From: Lachnospiraceae bacterium
GTDB taxonomy: Bacteria > Bacillota > Clostridia > Lachnospirales > Lachnospiraceae
NCBI GenBank assembly: GCA_017427685.1
Contig: JAFRSH010000046.1
Span: 1 to 64,000, forward strand
Reading direction: 5' to 3'
Length of the DNA stretch: 64,000 nt
A model generated the notes under the pieces. It did no database searches. It had not been told where the DNA came from and worked only from the letters and a program-made list of their open reading frames with translations. Below are positions 36,745 to 46,211 of the stretch, in pieces (position 1 is the first letter of the stretch; each line of letters starts with the position of its first letter). The position numbers and the translations under genes are program-made.

Positions 36745-37872
36745 TCATTGATTTATATATGATATAAGCATTTCATACATATCTTCTTCGGAGGGCGGGC
36801 ACCCCTGCGCGCTGTGTTCAAACAGCGCCGTACAATTTCCTACTCCCACATACCCGGTCTTTCCTTGGTATCCCTGCCCGATGTGGATGACGTGATCGGG
36901 GATCTTTTCGAGGAGTTCCTCTAAAAGTCCCTCTTCCTTAAGTCGCTCCAGTACCGGCACCAGTGTTCCGTAGCATGCGCTGCATGAATCGACCTCTTCG
37001 AGCGCGTCCCTCAGATCTACCGTCTTGCGTGTGAGCTTCAGGTTCTCGTCAGGCGCCGGAGCGTCCGGTTCTCCGTTTCTTCCAATCTTCACGATATTCG
37101 CGCTTGCGATATCGGTGCTTCCGCATCCGAGCTTCTCCGCGATCCCGATATAAGGCACTTCGCTCACATCGTAGCGCAGAAGCTTGCATACATAGCTGTC
37201 GATCAGGACGGGATCGATACCGGCCATAACGCAGTTACATGTGACGGGGTTACCTCCCTCTTCAAAATCGAGGTCACCGCATATGTGATCGACGACGACG
37301 AAATCCTGCCTCACAACGGTCAGCAGCCTCCCGATCGGCTCATGAAGACCGAGTGTGTGGAACCGGCGCTTCTCGTCAGCCGGAACCATGCCCTTCATAT
37401 TCTTGATCGCGCATGTGATGCGGGTCTGGCAGTGTCCTTTCATGACAGGCACTCCGATCATGAAATCCACATTTTTTGCACAGTCCGCGATCTTCAGCTT
37501 CAGGCCGGCTGTTTCTATGTGAGTGTATGTACTTTTCTGCGCATCTATAAAAGGAACTCCGTACTTCTCAACAAGCCTGTCGTAACCACAGACCTCGAAG
37601 CATTCCATCGTATCACCGCCGCAATAGCAGCTTTCCATCATGGTGATGTTGTTAAATCCGTGCGCCTGCAGGTACTCGATTATCCCGGCGACCACTTCGG
37701 GATGCGTCGTCGCGCCCATCATGGGCGGCGTAGGCGACACAAGATTCGGCTTGATCCCGATCTTTTTGTCCTTGTCTCCGATCAGCTCCGCCAGCTCCGC
37801 GCGCTCAAGTATCTCACGCGTCATCGCCGTGTAATCCGTCCCGAAGATTTTATATATCTCATTAGATTTCAT
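36745..37872 (-). CDS. DUF362-domain protein
   Basis: A 375-residue cytoplasmic protein of the DUF362 family. Seen: KKIGIKPNLVSPTPPMMGATTHPEVVAGIIEYLQ, MESCYCGGDTMECFEVCGY, VPVMKGHCQTRITCAIKNMKGMVP and CNCVMAGIDPVLIDSYVCKLL; many conserved Cys suggest a metal or redox site. DUF362 proteins often fuse to ferredoxin domains; here none is seen. Its place as first gene of the adhE operon hints at a link to electron flow or the ethanol pathway, but this is inference. Confidence 0.85.
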   Translation of the reverse strand: MKSNEIYKIFGTDYTAMTREILERAELAELIGDKDKKIGIKPNLVSPTPPMMGATTHPEVVAGIIEYLQAHGFNNITMMESCYCGGDTMECFEVCGYDRLVEKYGVPFIDAQKSTYTHIETAGLKLKIADCAKNVDFMIGVPVMKGHCQTRITCAIKNMKGMVPADEKRRFHTLGLHEPIGRLLTVVRQDFVVVDHICGDLDFEEGGNPVTCNCVMAGIDPVLIDSYVCKLLRYDVSEVPYIGIAEKLGCGSTDIASANIVKIGRNGEPDAPAPDENLKLTRKTVDLRDALEEVDSCSACYGTLVPVLERLKEEGLLEELLEKIPDHVIHIGQGYQGKTGYVGVGNCTALFEHSAQGCPPSEEDMYEMLISYINQ

Positions 37873-37942
37873 CTCTTATATCCTTCCCGCTCCCCGACAC
37901 AAATCGAAAAATAGATTTTTCTTCCTTCCTGTATGCATAATA

Positions 37943-37980
37943 ATACCCCGAGACAAGCTTTCATGCAAGCCACGGGGTAT
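37943..37980 (-). terminator. Hairpin downstream of the 38022 gene
   Basis: ATACCCCG/CGGGGTAT stem with inner complementarity; on the minus strand it is followed by TATTATTATG. Probably a terminator for the two-gene C39 operon. Confidence 0.5.
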
Positions 37981-38021
37981 AGTCACGTCAGACAATACCG
38001 ACTGTATTTGTTAAATCACTA

Positions 38022-38906
38022 TCACTCTTTTAGTTCAAATTCTGCCCTTGCACAATACTCGCGTCCATTATGCACATATTTTTTCACCAAAGAATAATGC
38101 CCCGGCGATAATGAACCATAATAATCAGTCCAATCTATAACAAATGTTTCCTCGTTCCCTTTTTCTATTGTAATATCCTCTTCGCAGTACAAAAGATCTG
38201 CTTTCGCATTGTGTCTGACCCAGTTACCATTGCTTATTTCTTCAACATGATAATTATTCCCTAAGGTTATAGGCAAGTCGTCATTATTTGTTACCTTAAC
38301 GGTCAATCCATTCTCAGATAACGATCCTTCCTGAACCCTCATTTGCACAAATTCATTTTCCTGAAGAGGCCCTCTTTCTAAACGTTCTCTTTCGGTTTTT
38401 TCTATCTGTCTGACTTGTTTCTTTCCCGAATACATAATCCGAAGTATCTTTTCAGATAATGCTTCTCGTTCATAAAAGAAGATTGCATCATTAATCCCAT
38501 TACTATAATCATGAAGATTCAATCTAATTTTATAATCCGGAGAATGGATATCTCCGTCAATGCCGATTCCACAATTTCTCTTTGTGTTTGAAAGCGAAAT
38601 CTGCCATAAAGGCGAATTATTCAAACCATACAGTTCCTTTGTGCTGTCAATACTAAACTCTCCGCATATGTTGTCTGATATCAATTCTATAATTGTCTGT
38701 ATCTCCCCCGGATCATCAACAATCCAAAGAACATCATGCGGACCCGAACTTGTCACTTTGTCTATCGGACCAAATTGATCTATTATTTCGAAAAAGCTTT
38801 TTTTTGCAGACTCCTCGTCGTTCCTTCCTGAAAAGAAGATAATTAACCCAATAACGATAATCGCCAAGCAAAGCGTTAAAACAGCAATTGTTGTTTTTCT
38901 TTTCAT
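38022..38906 (-). CDS. Membrane-anchored protein with Ig-like (Big_14-type) domain
   Basis: A 294-residue protein. The N-terminal TTIAVLTLCLAIIVIGLIIFF anchors it outside the membrane. Residues about 20-160 are a domain I do not recognise (FFEIIDQFGPIDKVTSS, DDPGEIQTIIELISDNI). The last 110 residues resemble the Big_14 Ig-like domain found in BlaR- and MecR-linked Clostridia proteins: GLTVKVTNNDDLPITLGNNYHVEEISNGNWV and DWTDYYGSLSPGHYSLVKKYV. The start is ATG 38906 after GGGAGTGATGTC. It is 17 bases after the C39-like protease gene and probably in its operon. Confidence 0.75.
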   Translation of the reverse strand: MKRKTTIAVLTLCLAIIVIGLIIFFSGRNDEESAKKSFFEIIDQFGPIDKVTSSGPHDVLWIVDDPGEIQTIIELISDNICGEFSIDSTKELYGLNNSPLWQISLSNTKRNCGIGIDGDIHSPDYKIRLNLHDYSNGINDAIFFYEREALSEKILRIMYSGKKQVRQIEKTERERLERGPLQENEFVQMRVQEGSLSENGLTVKVTNNDDLPITLGNNYHVEEISNGNWVRHNAKADLLYCEEDITIEKGNEETFVIDWTDYYGSLSPGHYSLVKKYVHNGREYCARAEFELKE

Positions 38907-38923
38907 GACATCACTCCCAAATA

Positions 38924-40075
38924 CTAATGAATATACCACATCCCATAAGGATAAGAACTATAGTATATGGATGACCCGTTGATTACAACATTATTAGAAC
39001 CAAAGGTGTCATTTACATATAATCTGGGAACTCCGTCATATCCAATCAAATAACCATGTACTACATATGCATGCCCCTCATCCTGTTCTAGTCCCGGGAA
39101 ATTGTTTGTGCTTTCTGTCACAACCGGAATTCCATTATTAATTAAATCTTTGATAGTTGCGTAACTATATTCTTCATACACAGCAGAGTATGTTGAAACA
39201 TTCATATGTGAGGACAGATAATAATCTATTCCCCAAAAGACACCAACATAATTGGCTCCTCCGTATACTACCGAGGAAGAATTATTTCTTGTATTGGTCA
39301 AAAAACCATTTTGGCACAGATATCCCTGCGCTGAGTGATTCGAGGTGTTGTAGTACGGTAAAAAAACAGGGGAAAAATGATCATAACAGTATCTCAGAAG
39401 TATAGCGGCACTGTCAACATGGCACATATAGTACGAATCTGACCATGTTTGTAACGGATAACTCAGGCATCCATATTCTATTGATCGATTAATCTGCATT
39501 GATCCGTAGTCGTTGGCTTCTGCTTCACCAGACAGTATATCTTTAATATCACTCAATTCCTTCGATTTCTCTTGTAGCGTTTTCGACTGTTCCATTTTCA
39601 TTTTTCTGAAAAAGTCAGACAGGCACTTTTTATCTATCGCTCGTTCTTCTTTAAGATCATAAACCTCATTGCCTTTATCGAAATAGAAAGAAACAAATCC
39701 GTTATATATGATTCTATCATCGTTATATATTAAAGGCTTACTGTCAAAACAATACTCCATAATATCATAATTATACAGGCAAATGACAACATATCCTTTA
39801 TCATCTACATCAAACAGAATAGCAGCCGGATCATCGGAAACAGAATACATTAACCTGGGATTATAAATGTTATGTTCTCCCTGTCCGTTAAGTAAAAACC
39901 ATTCTTTTAAGTATTCTCTTTCATTACTGTATTCGTCTTCTTTGAAAAGAATACCGTTCTTTTCGGTATTGCTATTTCCCAAAACAAAATATACCGATTT
40001 GGGATTAACTGACAACAATAAAACTCCTGCCAATACAACAGATATAATCCTCTTATAACTCTTTTTTTTGAACAT
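38924..40075 (-). CDS. Secreted C39-like cysteine peptidase
   Basis: A 383-residue exported protein with signal peptide (KRIISVVLAGVLLLSVNPKSVYF). An N-terminal domain (about 35-175) of unknown type precedes a papain-like C39-family domain: the catalytic Cys is in YYMCHVDSAAILLRYC, the pair DEGHAYVVHGYLIGYDGVPRLYVNDTFG supplies the His and Asn/Asp, and SYATIKDLINNGIPVVTES is the usual preceding helix. Its substrate is unknown. ATG 40075 follows AAGGAGGAAGGATAG. Codon use and base composition are more AT-rich than the flanking adhE and murA regions. Confidence 0.8.
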   Translation of the reverse strand: MFKKKSYKRIISVVLAGVLLLSVNPKSVYFVLGNSNTEKNGILFKEDEYSNEREYLKEWFLLNGQGEHNIYNPRLMYSVSDDPAAILFDVDDKGYVVICLYNYDIMEYCFDSKPLIYNDDRIIYNGFVSFYFDKGNEVYDLKEERAIDKKCLSDFFRKMKMEQSKTLQEKSKELSDIKDILSGEAEANDYGSMQINRSIEYGCLSYPLQTWSDSYYMCHVDSAAILLRYCYDHFSPVFLPYYNTSNHSAQGYLCQNGFLTNTRNNSSSVVYGGANYVGVFWGIDYYLSSHMNVSTYSAVYEEYSYATIKDLINNGIPVVTESTNNFPGLEQDEGHAYVVHGYLIGYDGVPRLYVNDTFGSNNVVINGSSIYYSSYPYGMWYIH

Positions 40076-40168
40076 CTATCCTTCCTCCTTGTTGTTTTTG
40101 TGCCGGTTAAATCAAGCATGCTTCAATTACGGATATCCATGAGTGAATGATACCATAAAGAAGTCTCT

Positions 40169-40204
40169 GAAATAGTTCACAGTTGCCTAGAAATAGTTCA
40201 CAGT
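40169..40204 (-). promoter_or_regulatory. Tandem 15-bp repeats over a promoter -35 position
   Basis: GAAATAGTTCACAGT occurs twice, at 40169-40183 and 40190-40204, exactly 21 bp apart (two helical turns). On the minus strand the proximal copy ends at a weak -35-like TATTTC (40174-40169), followed 16 bases later by TATCAT (40152-40147) as -10, ahead of the C39-peptidase gene. Two repeats on the same DNA face at a weak -35 are typical of activator-dependent promoters such as LytTR-type sites. Confidence 0.6.
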
Positions 40205-40258
40205 GTCTTTAATAATTTGAGATATATGTCGCGGTTCCGTCTGACAACTCTTATCAGT

Positions 40259-40281
40259 TTCTGTTTTTTCGAAAAACAGAA
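40259..40281 (-). terminator. Hairpin after the 745-residue membrane protein gene
   Basis: TTCTGTTTTT/AAAAACAGAA stem with a three-base loop, 49 bases beyond the stop on the minus strand. A weak terminator candidate. Confidence 0.45.
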
Positions 40282-40329
40282 GAATAGTGTTGCAGAAAAA
40301 AACAAAGCCCATTACTTATACACACCCTA

Positions 40330-42567
40330 CTACGGAGTACTCTTATGGAAGAATTTCTCTTGACGTTTTCTAAACCTTGAACTGCTGTAAACCGGAAGGA
40401 TATTATCAAAAAGCCCTCCGGACAGGGAGCAGTACAGAATAATCCCGATAAAAAGACATAGGATCCTTCCTGTTTCAATACCCAAAGAGGTCAGTAACGA
40501 ATAAAAACTTACCGTAAAAAGAAGAACAGAAGCCGTCAGCGTTCGAATGATTGAAAATCTGTAAAAACAATCGTACGATATACGAATTTCAGCGTGAAAA
40601 GCGGGTTTGAACGCTTCGTCCGGTTTGGTAACATACAATGTGGAAGAACGCAAAAATGCTTTCTTTCCGGATATAATGTCGTTTGGAGTCAAATAATGTA
40701 ACAAAATATCTTTTCGCAGCGTTGCGCTGTATTCATGGGGCGGACAAAATACAGCAAGATATTTAGAACGCAACATAGAGTAGATATACCCCTTGCGTGA
40801 ACTGAACGGACCGCAGAGAACACAAACCGTGACTAAAGTTATCACGACCGATTCTGTCACATTACTATAATCTCCATTTATCAAAAGACGCAAGCAGGCA
40901 AAAACATCCCATATAAAAGTCAACAGTACTATCGAACATGCCTTATCGCGCTTATTCGTATATGCTTTATGATAGATCAAACGAGAGCAACTGACAGGAT
41001 AATAAAACGTATCTATCATAAAGCGTGTATGAATTGGATCATAATCATCTTTACAATCTTTAAAGAAGTATAATTTCCCCTCACGTGCAGACGCCTTCCC
41101 TTCAGCGGACATAACATGTCTGCGGGTTCTGTCAAACGAAACAAAGAAGGAATGATGTTCGATCCCTGTATACAGACCGGTAAGAAATACAAGCATGACC
41201 GTTAGTCCCAAAGAGAAAACGGCCGGCGTGTTTGTCAAAAAAGCAATACCGTTTATCACACAAAAAGAAAGTATGCCAAAAAAGCAAATGCATATACGTA
41301 CAGGATTTAGGACCTCGTCTTCGGGTGCTGTAAGACCCGAATACCTTTCAGTCGCAGAAGGCAAGCGGATAAAGCTGTTTCTAAACGCTTTAAGATACGC
41401 TGAAAAACCGGGATTCGAAGCATTATCACATACTATTCTCATGGTTGTAGCACGTATTTTGATAAAAAAACATAAGACCAGGAGAAATGGCTGGAGCGGG
41501 AGAAAAAACGTCAGGGTTTTTTCGCAGAGAATTGATTCGGGGTTGAAATAATTAAGCAGGCCACAAAGCAAATCTGTCCCACTGATAAACAAAGCAAGAG
41601 CTACATGTATTGCACGACAAACAAAAAAGTGTTGACGAAAGCGTTTTGCATTATCAATTGGCGCACTCAATGGGTTTTCTGTATCATCTACAAAGTCCTT
41701 TAATTGCTCATCTGTAGCTGTTTCCTTCGAATCCGTTTCGAGCAGATCATATTCTTCTAAGCTTCCTATGTACTCGTTTACGCAATCCTTATCAGAGAGG
41801 CTAAGAGCTATAAGCACTGCCAAGAGATCCCTAACGGAGAGCTTTCTTTTCGAAAATAGAGAGGTTGCCATTTTACATGCTTTGGGGAACGCATTTATAA
41901 GCGAATCCTCGAGTAGGGAATCAACCTCGATCAGATGCCTGTCAATAAAAGCATCGAACAATCGCAGAAACTCCTGAGAAAGGAACGAAGCATCATTTTC
42001 AATGTCGACGGTTTTAAGGGCATCTTCCTCCGAAAAGGCAGCAACCTTAATAACATGGTCAAAAAAACTTCGCATAAAGTGAACACTCATCTTCCCATGT
42101 CCTCGACCATTGCGGTATTCTCCGGTTCCCACATAATAAATATAATCGTAGAAATAGAGCGGTGTATAATATGTTCGGTCTTCTTTACCACCGTCATAAA
42201 AGCAGTCATCGACAAGCATAGTTTGCTTGTATGGGTCTTTTTTATATACCAAATTTCGATATTTTATCCCCGCCTCAAACAAAAAACACGGAAATAAGGA
42301 TCCCAACTGTCGACAATTCAATTCACAACCGGAACAACCATGTCCTACGCTTACTTCATGAGCTTTTATGATCATCTCGTCAGTTAAGGTATCAGAAGAA
42401 GCTATTTCAGGCAAATAGACGCTATTGGGTATAACCTCTGACAGAACAGTACGCAACATCTTAATTGAGACCTTATCAGAAGGAAGGACATTAAGAAGAA
42501 CCATCAAATCACGAAAAGACAGTATCGGCTTATTGTCTTTTATATGCATATTATTGTAGTTTTTCAT
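40330..42567 (-). CDS. Large integral membrane protein, unknown
   Basis: A 745-residue protein I do not recognise. The first 320 residues are soluble and contain a compact GCSGCELNCRQ cysteine motif that may bind a metal. Several hydrophobic segments follow: about 323-345, 358-380, 435-475, 568-600 and 690-730, with soluble blocks between them. The composition is AT-rich. ATG 42567 follows GAGGGGGCAGCATTA. It could be related to lantibiotic or polymorphic membrane systems, but nothing in the sequence shows that. Confidence 0.65.
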   Translation of the reverse strand: MKNYNNMHIKDNKPILSFRDLMVLLNVLPSDKVSIKMLRTVLSEVIPNSVYLPEIASSDTLTDEMIIKAHEVSVGHGCSGCELNCRQLGSLFPCFLFEAGIKYRNLVYKKDPYKQTMLVDDCFYDGGKEDRTYYTPLYFYDYIYYVGTGEYRNGRGHGKMSVHFMRSFFDHVIKVAAFSEEDALKTVDIENDASFLSQEFLRLFDAFIDRHLIEVDSLLEDSLINAFPKACKMATSLFSKRKLSVRDLLAVLIALSLSDKDCVNEYIGSLEEYDLLETDSKETATDEQLKDFVDDTENPLSAPIDNAKRFRQHFFVCRAIHVALALFISGTDLLCGLLNYFNPESILCEKTLTFFLPLQPFLLVLCFFIKIRATTMRIVCDNASNPGFSAYLKAFRNSFIRLPSATERYSGLTAPEDEVLNPVRICICFFGILSFCVINGIAFLTNTPAVFSLGLTVMLVFLTGLYTGIEHHSFFVSFDRTRRHVMSAEGKASAREGKLYFFKDCKDDYDPIHTRFMIDTFYYPVSCSRLIYHKAYTNKRDKACSIVLLTFIWDVFACLRLLINGDYSNVTESVVITLVTVCVLCGPFSSRKGYIYSMLRSKYLAVFCPPHEYSATLRKDILLHYLTPNDIISGKKAFLRSSTLYVTKPDEAFKPAFHAEIRISYDCFYRFSIIRTLTASVLLFTVSFYSLLTSLGIETGRILCLFIGIILYCSLSGGLFDNILPVYSSSRFRKRQEKFFHKSTP

Positions 42568-42679
42568 TAATGCTGCCCCCTCGTTTTATTAAACCCCTAA
42601 GTCATCGTACCAAATCACATCCATAAAGTAAAGCTGTTTCGGACATCCTGAGGCTCAAGCTCAGGGACTACAGACATAT

Positions 42680-43402
42680 GTGTTTAATCATGAGGTGGTA
42701 ACCGTCAGATCCTATCCTGAAGGAAACCTCTCAGTAAGTTTTATAGAAAGCTTTGATCCAAAAACAGAAACATGGAAAAAACATTTAAAGAGCACGTACG
42801 ATTCCGTCTCGGTAACAGGAGCTGAAATCCATGAAATATGCCCTGGAGGGGACAATCTTTTTGTTTTGGTGGATGAATGGGAATCCCCCGAATCACATCA
42901 AACCAAACTAAAGATACTTGATAAAAACTATGAACTCGTAAAAACATATAGTATTTCTGAAGAGCTATATAAATGGATGCTCTCGTATATTCTGACAGGA
43001 ATGCAGTTTTATAACGGATATCTTTATATAGCTTCACCGGGGCAAGGACTTTTGTTTCAAATCCGAGATGATGACTTGAATCTGGTTCACAAAGATTATG
43101 ATTTCAGGAGCGCTACCGTTGCGAGTGATTCGGAGCCCCTGTTTTATAAGAGTTACTCGAATATAATCTATACTATCGATGAAGCCGGAAATCTAAAAGA
43201 ATATAAACTATCGATAAAAAACGGGTTCGTTATCACAAATATAATTGCAGATAATAACGAATGCTGTGTATTATTTAAAAACCTTGAAAACAGGCTTATA
43301 TCAGCTTGCATTATCGGAAAAGATCTGTTTATTGATGCTGATTATATATTTGATCCGGGTCCCGGGACTAAACAACCCTTCTCAGAAGAAATCAGGGGAT
43401 AG
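42680..43402 (+). pseudogene. 5'-truncated beta-propeller-like gene
   Basis: The frame is open from about 42641 but has no ATG with a ribosome site; the first usable codon is GTG at 42680. The 240 residues (FVLVDEWESPESHQTKLKILD, GMQFYNGYLYIASPGQGLLFQIRDDDLNLVHKDYD, SNIIYTIDEAGNLKEYKLSI) read as repeating beta strands of a propeller and the end (KQPFSEEIRG) is followed by a terminator. The 5' part seems deleted where the divergent membrane protein gene begins. It may still be expressed from GTG. Confidence 0.5.
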
Positions 43403-43407
43403 GACTG

Positions 43408-43439
43408 TTGGGTTTGCAAATTCCGAGATGCAAACCCAA
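43408..43439 (+). terminator. Terminator of the truncated gene
   Basis: Perfect 11-bp stem TTGGGTTTGCA/TGCAAACCCAA with a 10-base loop, followed by TTTCCTCATTTT, right after the stop at 43402. Confidence 0.7.
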
Positions 43440-43462
43440 TTTCCTCATTTTGTGGATTTTCG

Positions 43463-43491
43463 TTGACAATTCGGCGCTCTTCGTGTAAAAT
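43463..43491 (+). promoter_or_regulatory. Sigma-A promoter of the HD-GYP gene
   Basis: TTGACA, 17-base spacer, TAAAAT; 66 bases upstream of the start codon. Confidence 0.85.
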
Positions 43492-43556
43492 CAAAGCAGG
43501 GTTTAATGTATTTGTGTTGAACGAGTTCAACTATTATTTTGTATTGAGGTTTCCTT

Positions 43557-44666
43557 ATGGAAGTTAAGCGCATTAATATCAACGATCTGACACCCGGTAT
43601 GCTGGTTGCGGACAATGTCTACAACTCTGCAAACCAACTTATTGTCCCCAGGGATGTTGTTCTGACCGACAAGGCCATCACCCGTATGCGCTTTCACTCG
43701 ATCTCTTCCGCACGCGTGTATGTGAGCGATGAGAACGCATCTTCCCAGAAGCCCGCTTCCGCCGCCCCCGGCAAAGAAGCGAGGGAAGTCTCGTTCTTCG
43801 AGAAGCTCCGCGGAACCGAGGAATTTATCGCATTCAATCAGGATTTCGAGAAATCAATCCCCGTTTTTGAACAAAAGCTTTCCGCCATGCTCAAGGGCAG
43901 TTCCGATCCCGATAACGAAACTCTTACCGGCATGGTCGACGATATGTTCCATTCGTGCAGGACAGGTATCCAGCTTTTCAACCTGCTCCATTGCATGCGT
44001 AATTTCGATGACGTAACGTTCTCCCATTCCATAAACGTTTCTCTTATCTGCGGCGTGCTTGGCACGTGGCTCGGCAGAGACAAGGCAGAGGTCGAGCTCC
44101 TCATGCAGTGCGGCATCTATCACGATGTCGGAAAGCTCCTGATCCCCAAGGCGATCCTCGACAAGCCCGGCAAGCTCTCTCCCGAAGAGTACGCTCTCGT
44201 CAAGACACACACGACTCAGGGCTACAACGTCCTTAAGGACCGCAAGCTTCCCCGTGAAGTCAAGCTCGCTGCCATGATGCATCATGAGCGTTGCGACGGT
44301 TCGGGATACCCGATGGGTCTTAAGGGCAACCAGATCGAGGAATGTGCCAAGATCCTCGCCATCGCCGATGTTTACGAAGCCATGACAAGCCCCCGTGTTT
44401 ACCGCAAGGCTCTTTGTCCATTCGAGGTTATCCACCTCTTCGAAGTAGACGGTCTCTCGCTGTTTGACCCCGTTTATCTGCTTCCTTTCATGGAGAACAT
44501 CACACAGAGCTACGTCGGCAACCAGGTAAGACTCAGCGACGGAACGATCGGACAGATCATCTTCATCAACAAACTCGCTTACTCACGTCCCGTTGTCAAG
44601 ATGAACGGCGACGAGTACGTTGACCTCTCAAAGGAATCCGGACGATCCATTATGGAGATCCTGTAA
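43557..44666 (+). CDS. HD-GYP-domain cyclic-di-GMP phosphodiesterase
   Basis: A 369-residue protein. The N-terminal 60 residues (VKRININDLTPGMLVADNVYNSANQLIVPRDVVLT) are a small beta domain of the DUF3391 type. The HD-GYP domain follows: GIYHDVGKLLIP (HD), VKTHTTQGYNVL, MMHHERCDGSGYP (HHExxDGSGYP) and IADVYEAMTSPRVYR. These metal-binding motifs are complete, so it should hydrolyse cyclic dinucleotides. After the domain, about 60 residues of beta structure (QVRLSDGTIGQIIFINKLAYSRPVVKMNGDEYVDLS) could form an accessory domain. No membrane segment. Confidence 0.92.
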   Translation: MEVKRININDLTPGMLVADNVYNSANQLIVPRDVVLTDKAITRMRFHSISSARVYVSDENASSQKPASAAPGKEAREVSFFEKLRGTEEFIAFNQDFEKSIPVFEQKLSAMLKGSSDPDNETLTGMVDDMFHSCRTGIQLFNLLHCMRNFDDVTFSHSINVSLICGVLGTWLGRDKAEVELLMQCGIYHDVGKLLIPKAILDKPGKLSPEEYALVKTHTTQGYNVLKDRKLPREVKLAAMMHHERCDGSGYPMGLKGNQIEECAKILAIADVYEAMTSPRVYRKALCPFEVIHLFEVDGLSLFDPVYLLPFMENITQSYVGNQVRLSDGTIGQIIFINKLAYSRPVVKMNGDEYVDLSKESGRSIMEIL

Positions 44667-44717
44667 CGGTTTTTCTCCTTCCCAGGATAATACAGAACTG
44701 AATATACAGAATATAAA

Positions 44718-44743
44718 GAGGCAGGATGCTTAGATCCTGCCTC
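44718..44743. terminator. Bidirectional terminator between the HD-GYP gene and murA
   Basis: Perfect 10-bp stem GAGGCAGGAT/ATCCTGCCTC with a six-base loop (GCTTAG), followed by ATATTTTA in one direction and TTTATATTC in the other. Confidence 0.75.
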
Positions 44744-44754
44744 ATATTTTATGA

Positions 44755-46062
44755 TCATTTTGCTTTCGTTGTCGCCTGCTTTTTCTTCTTGACAACCTTG
44801 CGCTCCGTATTGATCTGGGTCTTCTCGATCCTCGCTCCGAGTCCGCGAAGCTTAACCTCGAACTGCTCGTACCCACGCTCGATATATTCAACGCCTTCTA
44901 CAACTGTAGTCCCCTCGGCAACCAGACCAGCAATAACAAGTGCGGCTCCGGCTCTGAGGTCGGGTGTCGAGATGGTTGCTCCGGTCAGGCCCTCTACTCC
45001 GCGGATAACTGCGGAATTACCTTCAACCTTGATGTCAGCGCCCATCTTTCTGAGTTCATCGACATACTTAAATCTGTTCTCAAAGATCGTCTCGGTAACG
45101 ATACTCGTTCCTGTTCCGAGAGAAAGAAGAGTGGTCATCTGGGGCTGCATATCGGTGGGGAAACCGGGGTACGCCTGAGTCTTGACCTGTGTGTATCCGG
45201 GACGGTTCTGCGCATTGACACGAACCATATCGTCTTCTTCTTCAACATCGATCCCGATCTCGATAAGCTTGGCCGAGATGGCCTCGAGATGCTTGGGGAT
45301 CACGTTCTTGATCACTACGTCTCCGCGGGTAGCTGCAGCCGCCAGCATAAACGTTCCGGCCTCGATCTGGTCCGGGATGATGGAATAGTTGCTTCCGTGA
45401 AGCGACTCAACACCCTTGATCCTGATCACATCGGTTCCGGCGCCCTTGATGTTGGCGCCCATGCTGTTGAGGAAGTTCGCAACGTCAACGATGTGAGGCT
45501 CCCTCGCGCAGTTCTCGATGATGGTCTGGCCTTCGGCAAGTACCGCGCCGAGCATAACGTTGATCGTCGCTCCTACCGAAACAAGGTCGAAATAGATATG
45601 ACTTCCGTGAAGGCTCTCAGCCGTGGCATTGATCATGCCGTGCGAGATCTCCACCTGAGCGCCGAGAGCGCTGAAGCCTTTGATATGCTGTTCAATGGGT
45701 CTGCTTCCGATATTGCATCCGCCGGGAAGCGGAACGTACGCCTGTTTCTTCCTGCCGAGGAGCGCACCGAGGAGGTAATAGGAACCTCTCATGCGTCTCA
45801 TGTTCTCGTTGTCGATAAGACAGGTGTTAAGGGTGCCCTTGATGCAGACGGTGTGACGGTCGGTTCTCTCGACAACGGCACCTGCGTCTTCGATCGCATC
45901 AAGCAAAACGTTTATATCCCAAACATCGGGCAGATTCTCTATGATAACGGGTTCATCGGTCATGACAGCAGCTGCAACGATGCCAAGCGCAGCGTTTTTA
46001 GCGCCGTTAATGACAACCTCTCCGGCGAGCGGCTGTCCCCCCCTGATGATGTACTGTTCCAT
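44755..46062 (-). CDS. murA: UDP-N-acetylglucosamine 1-carboxyvinyltransferase
   Basis: First committed step of peptidoglycan synthesis: transfers enolpyruvate from PEP to UDP-GlcNAc. At 435 residues it has the typical start [25 protein letters not shown], the catalytic loop [18 protein letters not shown] with the PEP-attacking Cys targeted by fosfomycin, and the conserved [17 protein letters not shown] near the end. Its Lys-rich C-terminal tail is longer than in most homologues. It is a single gene convergent with the HD-GYP gene. Confidence 0.97.
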   Translation of the reverse strand: MEQYIIRGGQPLAGEVVINGAKNAALGIVAAAVMTDEPVIIENLPDVWDINVLLDAIEDAGAVVERTDRHTVCIKGTLNTCLIDNENMRRMRGSYYLLGALLGRKKQAYVPLPGGCNIGSRPIEQHIKGFSALGAQVEISHGMINATAESLHGSHIYFDLVSVGATINVMLGAVLAEGQTIIENCAREPHIVDVANFLNSMGANIKGAGTDVIRIKGVESLHGSNYSIIPDQIEAGTFMLAAAATRGDVVIKNVIPKHLEAISAKLIEIGIDVEEEDDMVRVNAQNRPGYTQVKTQAYPGFPTDMQPQMTTLLSLGTGTSIVTETIFENRFKYVDELRKMGADIKVEGNSAVIRGVEGLTGATISTPDLRAGAALVIAGLVAEGTTVVEGVEYIERGYEQFEVKLRGLGARIEKTQINTERKVVKKKKQATTKAK

Positions 46063-46141
46063 TAGTCACCTCAAAATTGTCTCCGACACGATAGCATCGA
46101 ACAGATTGTGTCGATTCTGTGTCAAAAACAGAGTTTTTTTC

Positions 46142-46169
46142 ATTATAACATAATTTCGAGGTTTGTAAA
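46142..46169 (-). promoter_or_regulatory. Sigma-A promoter of murA
   Basis: TTTACA (46169-46164), 16-base spacer, TATAAT (46147-46142) on the minus strand, 80 bases upstream of murA. Confidence 0.75.
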
Positions 46170-46211
46170 CACTTTACGAAATGTCGGGCTTGTCAAAGCC
46201 TGTTTGATCCT

